Positions 36,179 through 48,950 are shown, numbered from the stretch's first letter. The stretch: DNA of 64,000 nt from Erythrophleum ivorense (GCA_026724425.1 JAIUCV010000019.1:5908211-5972210), one strand, 5' to 3'. Numbers and translations: made by a program. The notes: a model not told the origin generated them from the sequence alone.

Positions 36179-39100
36179 TGTCACATTCTAAATTTTCTAT
36201 AACTGTTAACATGATCAAAGTTAGTGAGGAACTAACTTGCTTAATAAATACTAGAAATGAGGGTAGATGCTAGGAAACCTACAAGAGATAATAGTACATT
36301 CATTTGTTTAATAGGAGAGTAAGTAGGAATACTTTAAGATAAGCTTGCAACCACTTATGGTAGCATTTCCTTACTTCCACCTATATAAGGATGTGAGTGT
36401 GTGTACTAGGCCAAGTAGCAACCCCATTAGCCTTGTATATTGTAAGCTTAAAACTACCAAAATCTTAGAATGAGTGTTTGAATTACCAACGTATACATGG
36501 CTAAATGAATGTGATAGGGAAGAATCAAATGAGAAAAGTACAAACCTACTCTTGAAAGGCTCCCCGAAGATATGTGTGTATGCAGCCACTAAAATACTAA
36601 GGCATAGAAATAATCCTAGCTGTGAAGTGGAGAGAGCATCCATTTAATGTAGCTTAGTGGAGAAAAGAATATATATATCATGTGCTACCACCTAACTTAT
36701 GAACTGAATAGAAAATGAAGTAGCAAAAGAATTAAATCACAACCTTCCCTTGACACCTTATGCTTCCTTATGTGTAATGTTGCATATGAGTATGTAGATG
36801 GTATTTGATTGACTTAAATGGTGTATCCAATGGTGGAAAAGCTAGAATAAATATAAGAGGCAGTGTTTGAGTGGAGAATGGGAGGAAGAGACACATGTTG
36901 GATGATCAAGTAAGAAAGGAAGTAAGATCTTCATCCTTGCCACCTCATGCTTACACCTCCACTCACATATATGTATATTCAATTAGAAATTGGTTAGTGC
37001 TATAAATTTACAATTGTCATGGGACTTAATGCTACATATGATAGATGTATTAGGTGAAAATAAGATGGAGGAGGTGTTGCCACATAAAGTGGCACCGAAC
37101 ATAGAATGGAAAAAGAGAAGACAATTCAAGAGTGGTGACACCTCATGCTTCTCCCTTCAAGATATACATATATCATGCTACACTTAGTCATGGGAAGGGA
37201 TAGGAAATTGCAAAACAATTGAATAAATTAAACAATAGGAAAGGAAGGCACATAAGTGGGATGGTGATGTGGGGGGCAAGGAAGAAAAGAATATTATAAG
37301 ACCACTCACACTTACACCTCATGCTTCACGCCCCACTACCCATATATATATGTATATGCCTACAAATTGCTCTTGGTCATGATTTCATTCTAATTTGACC
37401 ATGGAAACTAAACACTACACCTAATACGTGGATTAGATGAGGATAACACACACATGCTGCCACCTAAACTTGCACCGAATGAATAATGAGAAGCATGAGC
37501 TGCCTATTATGATGATGATTACCTTAATTCACTTTAGGCCGAGGGAAGTAATGGTAAGAGGGGAGAAGAACAAATCAGAAAGCCATAGAAGAGGAGAAAT
37601 GGAAAGATGAACCAAGGTACAAGGACTCCATAAAGGTAAGTAGAAGATTTAGAATGTCATAAGTTGCTCCATTCTTTTACCTAGTCTAAATTCTGGACCT
37701 AGAATATTTTGCCTTTTGTAGAATTAGTTAGAAAAGGATTTTGAAGCCAAAATTTTTATAATAGGTTGTCCATTCCTTATACTTGAAATCTGGAAAATTA
37801 CATAATTTTTGGATCAAGGTAGATCAAAGAAACAACCTACTAATTCAATTTATCTTCTAGATGGGACAGCTTGAGGCTGATTTCATAAAGAATTTTGTTA
37901 GATGAGTAAATGGATGAATTAGAGCATGAAATTTAGTGGGGAGGTAGCTAATATGTATAAATTTAATTTTGAAAAGTCTTAGAATTTTCTGAGCTCATTT
38001 GGTAGGATAACAAAGCCAGAAACAGCAAGAGCAGTGTACAGCAAGCTTAACTGAGATAGTGGCCAAAACAGTAGGAGTTTAGGGGTTATCCTTGGAAATG
38101 ATTGAAAACTGTTTCTGTGGCTTATAATTAACATAATAAGGGGTCACCCTTCCAAATGTTATGATTTTTAGAGGTCATTTAATTGAGGAAAGAAATTTCA
38201 CAAAAACAGGTCCGAAAATGTAGTTAAATTGAGGCTATGGTAGTTTGTGTTTCTTACTATTGTAGTGTGATTTTGTATAGTAAATTAGAGAATCAAGCTT
38301 GAAAATAAGGACTAAGGACTTAAATTTAAAGCACTGGACCACACATGAATAACTTAGATAGTGACTAATTAATGAGAAGGAAAAGAAAACGAGGATGGGA
38401 TTGTTTACAATTAGGAATTTCAATCATCAACTAACGAAAAGGGTTTAGGAATTTTGTACGGGGAGATTAGTAAATTAATTGCAATATAAATATTAACCAT
38501 GACTCGTTCTTAATTAAGACAATGCATGATTGAAATTTAAGAAGGCAATTAAGACAGCAAGAGCAAAGGAATAGTGTGACAGAACGACGGTGACAAAACA
38601 GGTAGTTAACATGGCATTCTGTCTGTTTACATACATAATTGCACTAAATGATTTTCTAAATTTTATATGTTGTGCATGGCTACATATAAACCCACTAATG
38701 TGACTCTCTTGAGTACTAGATCACTGTTATTGGCCAATGACCAAAGTATAATAGCCTAACGAACGAATATATCCTTCTACCTTGGGATTTGCATGCTCCT
38801 GCACTGAATGGTGCATCAAAGTATTCCTATTCAGTGTTTTTTATATGTGTAAACCATGAATCCATTGTTATTTATTGGGATTATATCTCATTACAAAGCT
38901 AATTATTTTTCAGGTAATTTTCATACTACAAACAAAGTCTAATCGACAGAGGATAATTACACCAACTTGAAGATTGTATTGATTGTAGTTCGTTGTAATT
39001 TCCCTAAATAATATTAAATGCTAAAAGTCTAACTTTAGTTGGATACTTAGTGTTGTTTACTAATCTCTCGTTGGTTTTTGTATAAATATTGCATATGAGG

Positions 39101-39447
39101 AATTTACCATAAGTTAGTAACGACGTTTATTAGGGCTATCAAACTCCATGTACAAATAATCTCTTATAATTGCGTTTGCATGAAATTGATTATCATAATC
39201 TCGAAAGAAATTCTAGAATAATAGTAGGTAACCATGGTTAAACTTGTACAGAGGTTTCTTGAGTGGATTGAAATGACAGAACATACATGATATGTATTGG
39301 GTATGGTTGTGCCTTATGAGCAAACTGAAGTCTCAGTAATTCCATTTTCCCTACAACAAAGTAAGAACCTATAGGCTAATCAGAATAATAACATTATCAA
39401 CTCATGATTTTTCTTGTGAAAATGATATAGGTTATCTTGGTATGACA
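36179..39447. mobile_element. element G: 3.3 kb LTR-type insertion in integrase
   Basis: A 3269-bp element with ends TGTCACATTC and GGTATGACA, flanked by a perfect 5-bp duplication ACTTA (36174-36178 and 39448-39452). The integrase reading frame resumes exactly when the element and one ACTTA are removed. No coding motif and no internal copy of its ends were seen, so it behaves like a solo LTR of about 3.3 kb. It is related in style but not in end sequence to copies A-H. AATTTT-type cores at 37801, 37981 and 38161 are spaced exactly 180 bp. Strand is not determined. Confidence 0.87.
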
Positions 39448-39452
39448 ACTTA

Positions 39453-40196
39453 CCATTTTCTTCAAAAGCCTTTTGATTTCACGATTAGATACCTTACATT
39501 AGCTATTGGTTTAAGGATGATACGCCAATACCATTTTATGTTACACCCTATATTTCTTTAGGAATGTTTTGATATAAAGATTGTTAAAGTGCGTCCCCTC
39601 ATCGCTAATGATTACTCGTAGAGCATTGAATCTGGTGAAGATGTTTTTCTTCAAAAATCTCACTACCACCAAGTGTGACAAGCTAATGCTTTAACCCACT
39701 TTTTGACATAGTCAACGGCAACAAGAATGTACTGGTAGTTCTGAGAAGACGTAAAAGGCCTCATGAAGTCTATCCCCCAAACATTGAATGCTTCCACTTC
39801 TAAAATATTATTCAAGGGCATTTCATGTCATTTTGATATGTTACCAAATCTCTGACACTTGTCGAATCTCCCCATGAAAGTATGAGTATCCTTAAACAAA
39901 AAGGGCCAATAAAAACTTGATTGGAGGATTTTGGCTATAGTTTGTTGCCTATTGAAGTGTCCTCCATATTCAGCTACATGACAACTTTGCATAATACATT
40001 CTTGCTCTTCATCTAAGACATACCTCCACAATATTTGATCAGCACACATTCTAAATAAGAATGACTCATCCCAAACATACCACTTTACATCATGCAAAAA
40101 TCTTTTCTTCTGATGAAAGTTCAAATATGGGGGTAACGCATGGCATACAAGATACTTCACATAATCGACGTACCATGGCACTCTGTTGTGGTCCAC
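39453..40196 (-). pseudogene. gypsy integrase, zinc-binding and core domains
   Basis: Minus-strand open stretch 40196-39828 reads PWYVDYVKYLVCHALPP, then HVAEYGGHFNRQQTIAKILQ, SSFYWPFLFKDTH and FDKCQRFGNISK: the H-H-C-C zinc-binding domain with intact ligands except the first Cys of the last pair (usual CDRCQR is FDKCQR here). The core follows: GVDFMRPF near 39785, YILVAVDYV, FLKKNIFTRF, IISDEGTHF near 39605, and KVSNREIKRLLKKMV near 39460. The two catalytic Asp are visible; the Glu of the usual VEVSNRE block is Lys, so the enzyme is inactive. Confidence 0.87.
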
Positions 40197-40229
40197 ATAA
40201 AATAATCTTTCATCAGGAAACTTCTTATT

Positions 40230-40740
40230 GATTTACTTCTCTTTACATTCCAGAGCTTCAACACTCAGTTGGGACAAATGATCTGCCACATATTTTCACT
40301 ACCCTTTTTATCAACAATTTCCAAATTAAACCCCTGTAGAAGAAGAACCCAACGAATGAGCCTTGGTTTGGAATCTTTCTTCTTAATTAAGTATTTGATA
40401 GTTGAGTGGTATGTGAAAACAATGACTTTGGTGCCCACCAAGTAAGCTTAAAATTTCTCAAATGTATATACTATTGCTAACAACTCTTTCTTTGTGGTGG
40501 TGTAATTTAGTTATGCATCAGATAGAGTTTTATTGGCATAGTATATTAGATGAAAAATCTTTCCTTTTCTCTATCTTAATACAACCCCCACAGCATAGTC
40601 ACTGGCATCACACATCACCTCAAAAAGAATGGTCTAGTTAAAAGCCACAATGATAGGAGCAAACAACAATCTCTTCTTCAACTCTTTAAAAGTGACATGG
40701 CACTGATGGTCTAACTCAAATGAAGTGTCCTTCTCAAGCA
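40230..40740 (-). pseudogene. gypsy RNase H
   Basis: Minus strand between reverse transcriptase and integrase. Readings TIKYLIIKKDSKPRLIRWVL and LLQGFNLEIVDKKGSENM (about 40420-40290) match the end of gypsy RNase H (KY.L.KKD.KPRLIRW...L.EFD.EI.DKKG.EN.VADHLSR). The start of the domain is present but more diverged, with stops. Confidence 0.75.
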
Positions 40741-40741
40741 A

Positions 40742-41480
40742 TTAACAGAAGGGCTTAGTAATTTTTAAGAAGTTTTTAATGAATCTTCTATAAAAGCCCA
40801 CTTGTCCCAGGAAGCTCTGAATTATTTTTACACTGGTTAGAGGTGAAAGATGCTCAATTATGGAGATTTTTTCTTTGTTTACTTCAAGGTCTTTACTTGA
40901 GACCTGATGACCCAGGACTATGCCCTCTTGCACTATGAAATGACACTTTTTCTAGTTCAGAACTAGATGGGTCTCTTCATACCTATTCAGGACTTGCTCT
41001 AAATTAGCAAGACATTCTTTAAACAAATCTCTAAAAATTAAGAAGTCATTCATAAATATTTCCATAGTCTACTCAGTCATATCAAAGAAAATAGACATCA
41101 TATACCTCTGAAATGTAGTTGGTGCATTACACAATCCAAATGGCATCATTCTAAAAGCAAATGTACCATAAGGACAAATGAAAGTTGTTTTCTCCTGGTC
41201 TTTCGGGGTAATTGCTATCGTATGCCTTCCCAGCCAATCTATCTAGCATTTGGTCAATGAAGGGTAAGGGAAAGTGATCCTTCCTTGTAGCATTGTTTAA
41301 TTTATGATAATCCATGCATACCCGCCACCCATTCACTGTACTAGTAGGAATCAGTTCATTGTGGGTGTTAGCCACTATAATCATGCCTCCTTTCTTTGGA
41401 ATGAGTTGGACTGGGCTCACTCATAAGCTATCTAAAATAGGATACACAATTCCAGCATCGAGCCATTTCAAGATTTCTTT
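40742..41480 (-). pseudogene. gypsy reverse transcriptase
   Basis: Minus strand 41420-41151 reads SPVQLIPKKGGMIIV, NELIPTSTVNGWRVCMDYHK and LNNATRKDHFPLPFIDQMLDR, the start of an Athila/Tat reverse transcriptase (fingers and palm). Next, MMPFGLCNAPTTFQRYMM near 41140 and FMNDFLIF near 41060, where the catalytic box is normally FMDDF: the first of the paired Asp is Asn. Open stretch 40933-40742 (QEGIVLGHQVSSKDLEV and IQSFLGQVGFYRRFIKNF) is the thumb and connection. The lost Asp and internal stops show inactivity. Confidence 0.87.
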
Positions 41481-41599
41481 CTTAACCACCTCTTTCATTA
41501 TAGGGTTAAGCTTTCTTTAATGCTCAATAGATTTCTTATGGTTGCCCTCAAATAGTATTTTATGCATACAAATTGAGGGGCTTATCCCTTTTATGTCTG

Positions 41600-42760
41600 C
41601 TATTGACCATCTAATGGTTTTCTTGAAACTTTTAAGCACACAAAGAAGCTCTCTCTTGTGGTTCAGTTAGAGCAGCAGAAATTATCACCGGCAAAGTGCA
41701 TTCCTCTCCTAGGTAAGCATAGTTCAAGTGAGATGGTAATGGCTTCAATTCTAAAGATAGAGGTTCCTTCAATGATGGTTTCAACCTAATTTTAACTCTA
41801 GATGATAAGTCGAGTGGTTCAAACTATTGAAAAATTTTGGAATGCTTTTGAGTAGCTTTTAACAACTTGATACATTCTTTAACTCCATTATATCTTTTTT
41901 TAGCTATGCCAACCAATGATTCCTTTAAAGTATCTTTAAAGGTAGATTTAACAAACTTTACACGCACTGCATTGGCAATTAGATGCACGAAACAACATTC
42001 TTCTAGTTCATTCAGGTGCTTCATTGCTTTATACATTTCAAAAGTTACCTCTTGATCATTCACTCTTATGATCAGCTCCATTTTTTGCATGTCTATCAGT
42101 ATTCTTCCTGTGGCCAAAAAGTTCTACCCAAAATGATAAGGATGTCCGTGTCTTCCTCATAATCCAGAACTATGAAGTCTATGGGAAAAATCAGCTTATC
42201 AACCTTCACCAAAACATATTTAATGACTCTATTTGGATAAATTAAAGATCGGTCAGCTAGTTGCAAGGTAACAGCTATAGGTCTTGCCTCTCCTAACCCA
42301 AGTTTCTTGAAGGTTGATAATGACATTATGTTTACACCTGCCCCAAGATCACACAAAGCATTTCCAATAAAATGTTTTCCAATGTTGTAGGGAATGGTAA
42401 AACTTCCTAGATCCTTCATCTTAGAAGGCAATTTCTTCTGCAAAATAGCACTACATTCTTAGGTTAGTGCCACTTTCTCGAATTCTCCAAACCACTTCTT
42501 GTTTGATAGCATATCCTTCATGAATTTAGCATAGCTCGGCATTTGCTCCAAAGCTTCTGCAAATGGAATATTAATATGCAGTTGCTTAAAGATCTCTAGA
42601 AACTTTTGATATTTCTTATCCAGATTTTTCTTCTTGAAGCGTTGATGGAATGGTAGTGGAGGAATAATTCTCTTTTGACTCTTCTTTAGATTATTCTTCT
42701 TAACATTATCTTTCTTCTTCTCCATAACTTTACTCTTCTCTTCAACAGGCTTCTCCTTCT
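41600..42760 (-). pseudogene. gypsy protease and flanking linker
   Basis: Minus strand 42725-42459 is a basic linker (PPLPFHQRFKKKNLDKKYQK, FAEALEQMPSYAKFMKDML) that precedes the protease in Athila/Tat elements. Open stretch 42443-42096 contains FIGNALCDLGAGVNIMSL, the aspartic protease active site (D-L-G, the usual form in this lineage instead of D-T-G), then LGLGEARPIAVTLQLADRS and IDFIVLDYEEDTDILIILGR. 42117-41824 gives the following ATGRILIDMQ and VTFEMYKAMKH. Frameshifts separate the pieces. Of all the element's parts this one is least damaged. Confidence 0.82.
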
Positions 42761-42999
42761 CAAGCTTCTCTTCTAATTTGCCTTGATCTTGGCTAAACTC
42801 AATGTCTTGCTTTAAAAGTGATACTTTTGGTTACTCTTTGCCATCTTTTCTGGGGTTAGGAACGGTGTCACTTAGAAGTGCTCCTTGTGGTCTTGAATTT
42901 AAAGAAGAGGCCAATTGACCAATCTACACTTCTATGTTTCTAATTGCTGACTTATGCTTTGTCATTGTTGCTTATTGTCAGGTTAGAATAGCATCTTGC

Positions 43000-44235
43000 T
43001 TAGCCATATAGTGCATAAGTATCTCTTCCATACTTGGCTTCTTTTCTTGCATTGATGGTCTTGCTTGAGCAGAAAACCCAAGAGGGTGAAAGGGTCTCAT
43101 ACCAGAAGACAATGTTTGGCCCTAATTTTAACCCTGACTCTATGAGAAATTTAAGTGATTCCTCCAGCTTGGGTTGTAGGTGTTGGAGTTTGGGTTGTTT
43201 GTATTTTTTTCCATAATTGCTCATATAGTTAACTACTTCTATCAATGAAGGGCATCAATTACTAAAGTGTGCTTCCTTACAATGCTCACAAGTAATGGTC
43301 GGGGTTTGAATAATAATAACACCCATTGGTGCATTGAAGAGCATTTCAAGACTATCAAAACTCTTGTTTATTGCAGCCATTTGAGCTGAAAGTATGGTTA
43401 AGGCATCAATTTCATAGATCCTAGCCACCTTTTTCTTATGAGGTCTGGATGCAGACCATTGATGAGAGTTAGCTACCATATTTTTCAGCAAATTATATGC
43501 AGCATCAACATTTAGATTTCTCATGATACTCCCATTAGATACTGAATCAAGGATAGCTTTTATTTCAAATAGCAGTTTATTGTAGAAAGTTTGCACTTGT
43601 ACCCATTTAAGAAATTCATGGTTAGAGCACTTTTCAACAATTCCTTGAATATTTCCCAAGCTTTATATAATAGCTCATCATCTTATTACATAAAAAAGGT
43701 GATGTCATTTCTCAACTCTACTGATCTAGTTCATGGAAAAAATCAGGCTCTAAATCTTATAACTAATCATCCCAAGTGGCTATGGACCCATTCGGTAATG
43801 AGTTAAGCCACACCTTGGCCTTGTCCCTTAGTGAAATGGAAAGAGCCTCAGTCAGATTGCATCATCTAATACCCTGTTCTACTTAAAAGAATCACTCACC
43901 TCTAAGAAGTTAAAGAGGTGAGTGTTTGGGTCTTTCATAGGATAGCCACTAAATTGCCTAGCCATTTAAAGCATTTATAGTACCACTTGCTTCATTTAAA
44001 AGTTGTTGGCTTGAATAGTTAGTCTTCTTATACTTGAGTGATATCCTTGCATGTTCAAAGTGGCAAAATCATTCACTATTTGGACACGATTTTCATCATC
44101 ATGTGCCATGTTTGTGGTTAAGTCAGAAGTTTCACTTTCGTCTCTTTGAGTTTGATTAGACGCCTTTTCGGATTCTTCTTGAAACAACGCCACTTCTAAA
44201 CTTTCAATTTCTTGTATAAAAGGTTGTGTACTCAC
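43000..44235 (-). pseudogene. gypsy gag
   Basis: Minus strand. N-terminal part 44235-43996 starts with Met, about 130 bases after the primer-binding site. The retrotransposon gag domain follows across about 43960-43560 with readings SGYPMKDPNTHLFNFLEVSD and LRLFPF. Open stretch 43659-43255 gives VQTFYNKLLFEIKAILD, AYNLLKNMVANSHQW and a zinc knuckle CEHCKEAHFSN (stop) C of CX2CX3HX4C type near 43270. Then a linker with methionine-poor, basic sequence. Stops and shifts throughout. Confidence 0.82.
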
Positions 44236-44365
44236 AAAGGGTAGCCACTACAAAATAGAACAGAAAAGGAATTGAAAATAACTAAGGTAAAACTATGCAC
44301 AATGTTTAAGTTCAAACTAGGTATGTTAGTATTGATATTAACAAAAAAAAAAATTGGCATGTAAA

Positions 44366-44383
44366 TCTCCAATAACAGCACCA
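44366..44383 (-). other. gypsy primer-binding site, CpG-decayed
   Basis: Minus strand TGGTGCTGTTATTGGAGA lies 7 bases inside the 5' LTR. It resembles the Athila/Tat primer-binding site TGGCGCCGTTGCCGGGGA with C-to-T and G-to-A changes, most at CpG or CpNpG sites. Confidence 0.65.
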
Positions 44384-44390
44384 AAAAACT

Positions 44391-46075
44391 TGTTGCTACT
44401 TGAAACGTACATGTAATTATACGTGTCGCAACAATAATAAAGTAATGGATAGAGTATCGTTCCCACGAGGATTTATTGTCAAAACAATGTTAAGTACCAA
44501 AATTCACACCCTAACTTAAATCAAGTGAATTAATTTGAAGTTTTGGTATTAAAAAGAAATGATTATGAATTATATGCTATGCAAAGTTTAAGGTTAGTAT
44601 TTGGATTTCCAAGTAAATATTAGCATCTAAGATTATAAGTCCCTCTTGTATTTCATAGCAATTTGCTCAACACTCAGTACTATTGCTCTCAACGATGATA
44701 CATATTAGACTAGAGTTTGCTTATTTCTATAAGTATTTTTTCAAATCTCATATAGGGTTATCCCATTAATTTCATAATTCCTTATAAAACCAACTTAGAT
44801 CAAATTGGTAGCAAAATGCCTAATTAGATCATGTGAAATTAATGAGTATATTCCTATCTCATTAACTGAACCATCCACCTTTCCTAGGGAGCTTCAAGTA
44901 CTCACACAACTCATCTCTTAGTTTAACTTCCCTTTCCCTTTTCCAAGTTCAAGCAAAGTATCAAATCAATCTAATTGTTGGCCAATCAATAAGAAAGCAT
45001 GAAGCATGGAGTTGAATAGATAGATATTCATCATTAATTGCAAAATTAAAGTGAGGAACAACCACTAATCCATAAAAGCGTTCCTAATAATCTTAGATTA
45101 GGGAGTTTAGCTATACATATTCATGAAAACCAAAGACAAAATTGAAGCAAAAGTTAGATACATCAGAATAAATGATAAGAATAGAAGGAGGAAAGAAGAA
45201 ACTCAGAAATAGAGCTAGTTTCAGCTTCAATCTTCAATCCCTAGCATTCTTTTACTTCAAGATGCCTCTTTAGCTTCTTTCTAGCCTCTACACACTTGGA
45301 ACAAACTAAAAACAACCCAAAATGATGGCTCCTTTGTAGCAAAGGCCATATAAAGTTAGAAACCCTCAAATTTTTGACAAAGAAAACGTAATATTTTGAT
45401 AAAATGCATCATGCCACGGCTCAGCATATCACATCACGGTGAAGGAAGGTCTTGGAAGAATATGCGTCGTGGCTTCCCCATTCACGTTGTGACGAGTTTC
45501 GCTACTAGATCGAATGGGCATGCTCTATGCTGCAGCACAACATGTCATGCCACGGCTAATTTTGCTTCTATGTGATAGTGTGTCATAGCCTAGCACTTTC
45601 CTTGTCGTGGCATTTAGCTTGTTTCATGTCGCACTGTGGCACGACACATTTTCATTACAGCATATTTAACTTCTGTGTTATGTTTCATTGTGGTGCGAGT
45701 AGGATAAACCACGACATAAGTTGCCTTGTAAGCTTTCTTTCATTTTCTTCCCTTTCAACTACAACTTGATGAATTCTAGTGATGACAAGCTTCTAAAAAC
45801 TGCATTTACAAGTACTCTGAAGCCTCTTTGACATAAGGAATTTTACTCTTCTATTAAACATGCACCCTACAACAAAGGCAAAGTATGATTAGTTCCTAAT
45901 ATATTCAAAATTAAAACAAAACTTATATTTACAAAGTAAAAGTTGAGTATGGAGCTATTCATCCTAAGTGTATTTGTTTTATCTATAAAAGTATTATTTA
46001 TACTATAATTAGAGCCTAAAATTATATTTACTAGGAGAAAACATGCATAATCACATTAATAATAGGGAGTTATCA
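44391..46075 (-). repeat. gypsy 5' LTR
   Basis: A 1685-bp direct repeat of the 3' LTR, uninterrupted. On the minus strand it starts TGATAACTCCC and ends GTAGCAACA beside the primer-binding site. About 45406-45700 is richer in CG/TG words (catgccacgg, gtcgtgg), matched at 27215-27450 in the other LTR. Confidence 0.88.
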
Positions 46076-46229
46076 TCCCCTGAGAGTTACTCTCAAGATA
46101 AATCCATTGTCGCATATGTTGCTAATACCAATATATGTAATTGAAAGGGCAATCTAAGGAAGATGTCTCCATGTCAGCCTAGACAACAACCTATTACCAT
46201 GCATTCCATATAGTAATAAATATAATATG

Positions 46230-47300
46230 CTCATGATGTCAATCTTTCTATGTTTTTCCTCTCACCTGAAGTGTATGCAGGGACTTTATGATAAATGGTG
46301 TTTACGGATATGTTGCCACTAATTAAACTGGCAAAGAACACAACTAGCATGGTGAAACTCAATGATCTAAAAGCAAATAATAGGGATAGATGCATGCCGT
46401 ATGTTTGGAGATAATAAGCAATAGTTAGGAATTAATTGTCAAACACTTGAAGGGTTGCATGGTTGCTAAATGAACTCATCATCCTTTATTTAATCCAATA
46501 AAATCTTGTAAGTCCACAAAGTCTCTGTGGTCAGATGAATATACTTAGGGACACACCTCTGTCTGAAACCCAGCTATGGTCTCAAGAGGTATATCTCCAA
46601 ATGAGGGCTTAGTTGAGAAGGTGGCAGTGGAACGAGCTATGGTAAATGATCCCATGCCATAATTATAATGATATCAAACAACCACCAATATTAATCTTGT
46701 CATAGTTTATTGCACTGCACATTTCCCTATACAAGTATCTCAAAATTGCTAATCCCTAACTATAATGACTAGCCCCATCAAAGTTTGCAAGTAATAACAA
46801 ACACATTAACATGACTTTATGCCTAGTTTGGTTTGACATCAAGTATCCTCCAATCAATCTCATGATGTATGCTCGTGTAAATTACTGTATAGTCTCATCA
46901 TCAGCATTATCCAATAGGTCCACAAATGTTTAGGCAAGCCATGAGATACTGAGCCTCTTTCTGGCTACTTTCTTTAAAGATGGAGTCATGCCAAGTAATT
47001 ACTAGTACATAATCCTCCCATTGTAGTTTGTATGTCTAGACATAACCCCTATCGTGCAAGGTAGCCTAAGCTAGATGGCAATGTCTTACAAGGTTATTGT
47101 TGCCTCCCCCTAGTCAGGTGGGAAGTATGTATCTTTAGCTGTCATCTTTCCACAAGAGCCGAAACAAATGTTACATTGAAGCCAAATTGGCCAAGTTGGG
47201 ATACCGCATAGAAACCTGCCCTTATCAAGTAGGGAACAGTTGCAAGTAAGGGCTTAAATATGTGATCCTCTTATGTTACAAAGAATGTGACTAGTCTACA
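46230..47300 (-). pseudogene. plant mobile domain (PMD) protein of a MULE
   Basis: Minus strand. Readings in order: YLIRAGFYAVSQLGQFGFNV and VSALVERWQ (47235-47140), GEATITL near 47100, LLDNADDETIQ and FTRAYIMRLIGGYL (about 46920-46845), HKVMLMCLLLLANFDGASHY, YLYREMCSAINYDKINIGG, YGMHLSLLFAFRSL near 46390. These match the plant mobile domain (aminotransferase-like, MAIN/MAIL family), also carried by plant transposons including MULEs. Stops are frequent. It directly follows the MULE transposase on the same strand, as in MULEs that carry both. The host MAIN-like proteins act in gene silencing and genome stability; the element-borne copy's role is unknown. Its end is cut by the gypsy element at 46075. 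Confidence 0.7.
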
Positions 47301-47799
47301 ATATGTAGGTATAATATTTACACAAAGTAATTTATAATCAATCAAATAAATTAAATTTGGTTATGTTATCTTACTTGTTTTTGCCACATGGCTTATGACA
47401 TATGACAAGTCTGTAAATATAGAAGTGAGTCATCCTTAAGGGCTGAATTTATAGTGCTTTGACAACTGGCCATTTTACTATTACAATCCCAATGTTAAAG
47501 TTAAACCTATCACATTCAGATTCATATGTTTAGGAAGTAATTTTTATATAAGGTAACTATAAATCTAGCTAGTAAAAAATGTCAAATATGACAAAGGAAT
47601 TCATATGTCAAGAAACTAATTTGTATATAAGATAAGAAACTTTCCATGTGACAAGAAAAATTCATTAATAGAATCTAATACAAAGGTAAGATAAACTTAT
47701 TTCAATAAAGTCAAATACGAAATAAAATCAAATACATCAAAATCCACTCAGTTGTTTAGATGGATAGGTTGCTTGGTTATAACTAGTTTACTTGCATAA

Positions 47800-48950
47800 C
47801 CTACGTCGTTATTGTTCCCTCAACCCTTCACACCAATCCATCTTATTTTGAATTCTGGAGGATTTTAGCAGACCTCTTTGGTGAATCATAAAAGAATCAA
47901 ACACCAATCGTGAACCCACTAGTTATAGCCAATATATTTTACCCCCATTAGTTAAAAATTAGTCTTATACGTATTTATTATGGCGTCCAACTAGAAAATT
48001 TGATTCACATATTATAGCAATTATGGAGACCATGGCACATGTAATGAATATATGTTAGCATAAATGGATTTGAATTTGAAATTCACCATAGTCATAAGTG
48101 CAACAGAACAAGCTAACCTTGCAACACCAATCATACTGCTTGTTCATCAAATTATATGGCTCTTCAATCTCAAATTCTAATGCTCACCTATCGAACCTAT
48201 ATATAACTAAAATAGATGCCCTCTGTATCAATAATAACAACTTTTTCATTATATCTTTAGAAAAAACAACATTAGCATTAAGTTATGTGGTTATTTTCTG
48301 TGCATGATCCACCAAATATCTATTCAACCTATACATAATTGCCTTTACCAATTTGCTTATAGGTAAGAACTTGACTCCCTTCAATACACTATTTATGTAC
48401 TCAAGTAAGTTTTTTGTCATATGCCCCTAACATCAGCACTCAACATTATACACACGGAACCATTTACTCTTTGATATATGCTCAATCTATTTTGCAACCT
48501 TCGCATGGAATATATGTAATTGGGCTAATTGTTTATCCACTTGATGATACTATTACAAATAACATGTATCAATAGTTATTCATAAGTAAGCATTTTAACA
48601 TAACATCTATCAAGTTATTGCATATAATTGACAAAACATACTAATATTGATGAACCTTTTCTTTTGCCACTTAATCCTAAATGTTGTATTCAAGTTCCTT
48701 GCAATAGGTCTCAAATAAAACACATAATACACATGTGGCAACTGCCATATATTTTTTGGATTCGAAATAGTGAATGAAATTCTAATATGTCTATCAAAAA
48801 TCAAACAAATCTATATTTTATTTGACACCACTTAACGTTGAAGTAAGAAAAGGAAATATGCCCATAACTCATGCATTTTGCCCTTAACAACCATAAATGC
48901 CAAAGGTACACTTTTATTGGCCTTGTCTTTTAAACTTGCAATGAGTGGAG
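47800..48950 (-). pseudogene. MULE transposase, second half (DDE part, SWIM finger)
   Basis: Minus strand. Readings: MVVKGKMHELWAYFLFLLQR (about 48900), ICLIFDRHIRI (48810, the catalytic D of the SDRH block), NIWQLPHVYYVFYLRPIARN and LNTTFRIKWQKK (48740-48660), GVKFLPISKLVKAIMYRLNR near 48350, then EPYNLMNKQYDWCCKVSLFC and YDYGEFQIQIHLC (48170-48090), the SWIM zinc finger CxC..CxH, decayed, and LLKSSRIQNKMDW near 47870, the GRP.STRI.N.MD tail. This is a Mutator-like transposase of the type that excises and reinserts DNA. Dead by stops; the first half is displaced beyond elements D and E. Confidence 0.77.

Larger units (their letters stand above)
22576..46075 (-). mobile_element. Ty3/gypsy retrotransposon, Athila/Tat type, with three nested insertions
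   Basis: Read on the minus strand: 5' LTR (44391-46075), primer-binding site, gag, protease, reverse transcriptase, RNase H, integrase, a downstream ORF with a putative plant transposon protein domain, polypurine tract (27856-27868), 3' LTR (22576-27855). The wording of gag and pol motifs is typical of Athila/Tat plant elements. Three later insertions account for about 9.9 kb: F in the 3' LTR, B in the 3' spacer, G in integrase. No matching target-site duplication is seen (aaact on the left, tcccc on the right). It lies inside a MULE. Catalytic residues are lost in both reverse transcriptase and integrase. Confidence 0.9.

Noticed and set aside
22571..46080. Target-site duplication for the gypsy element
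   Set aside because: Flanks aaact and tcccc do not match and small boundary shifts do not help.
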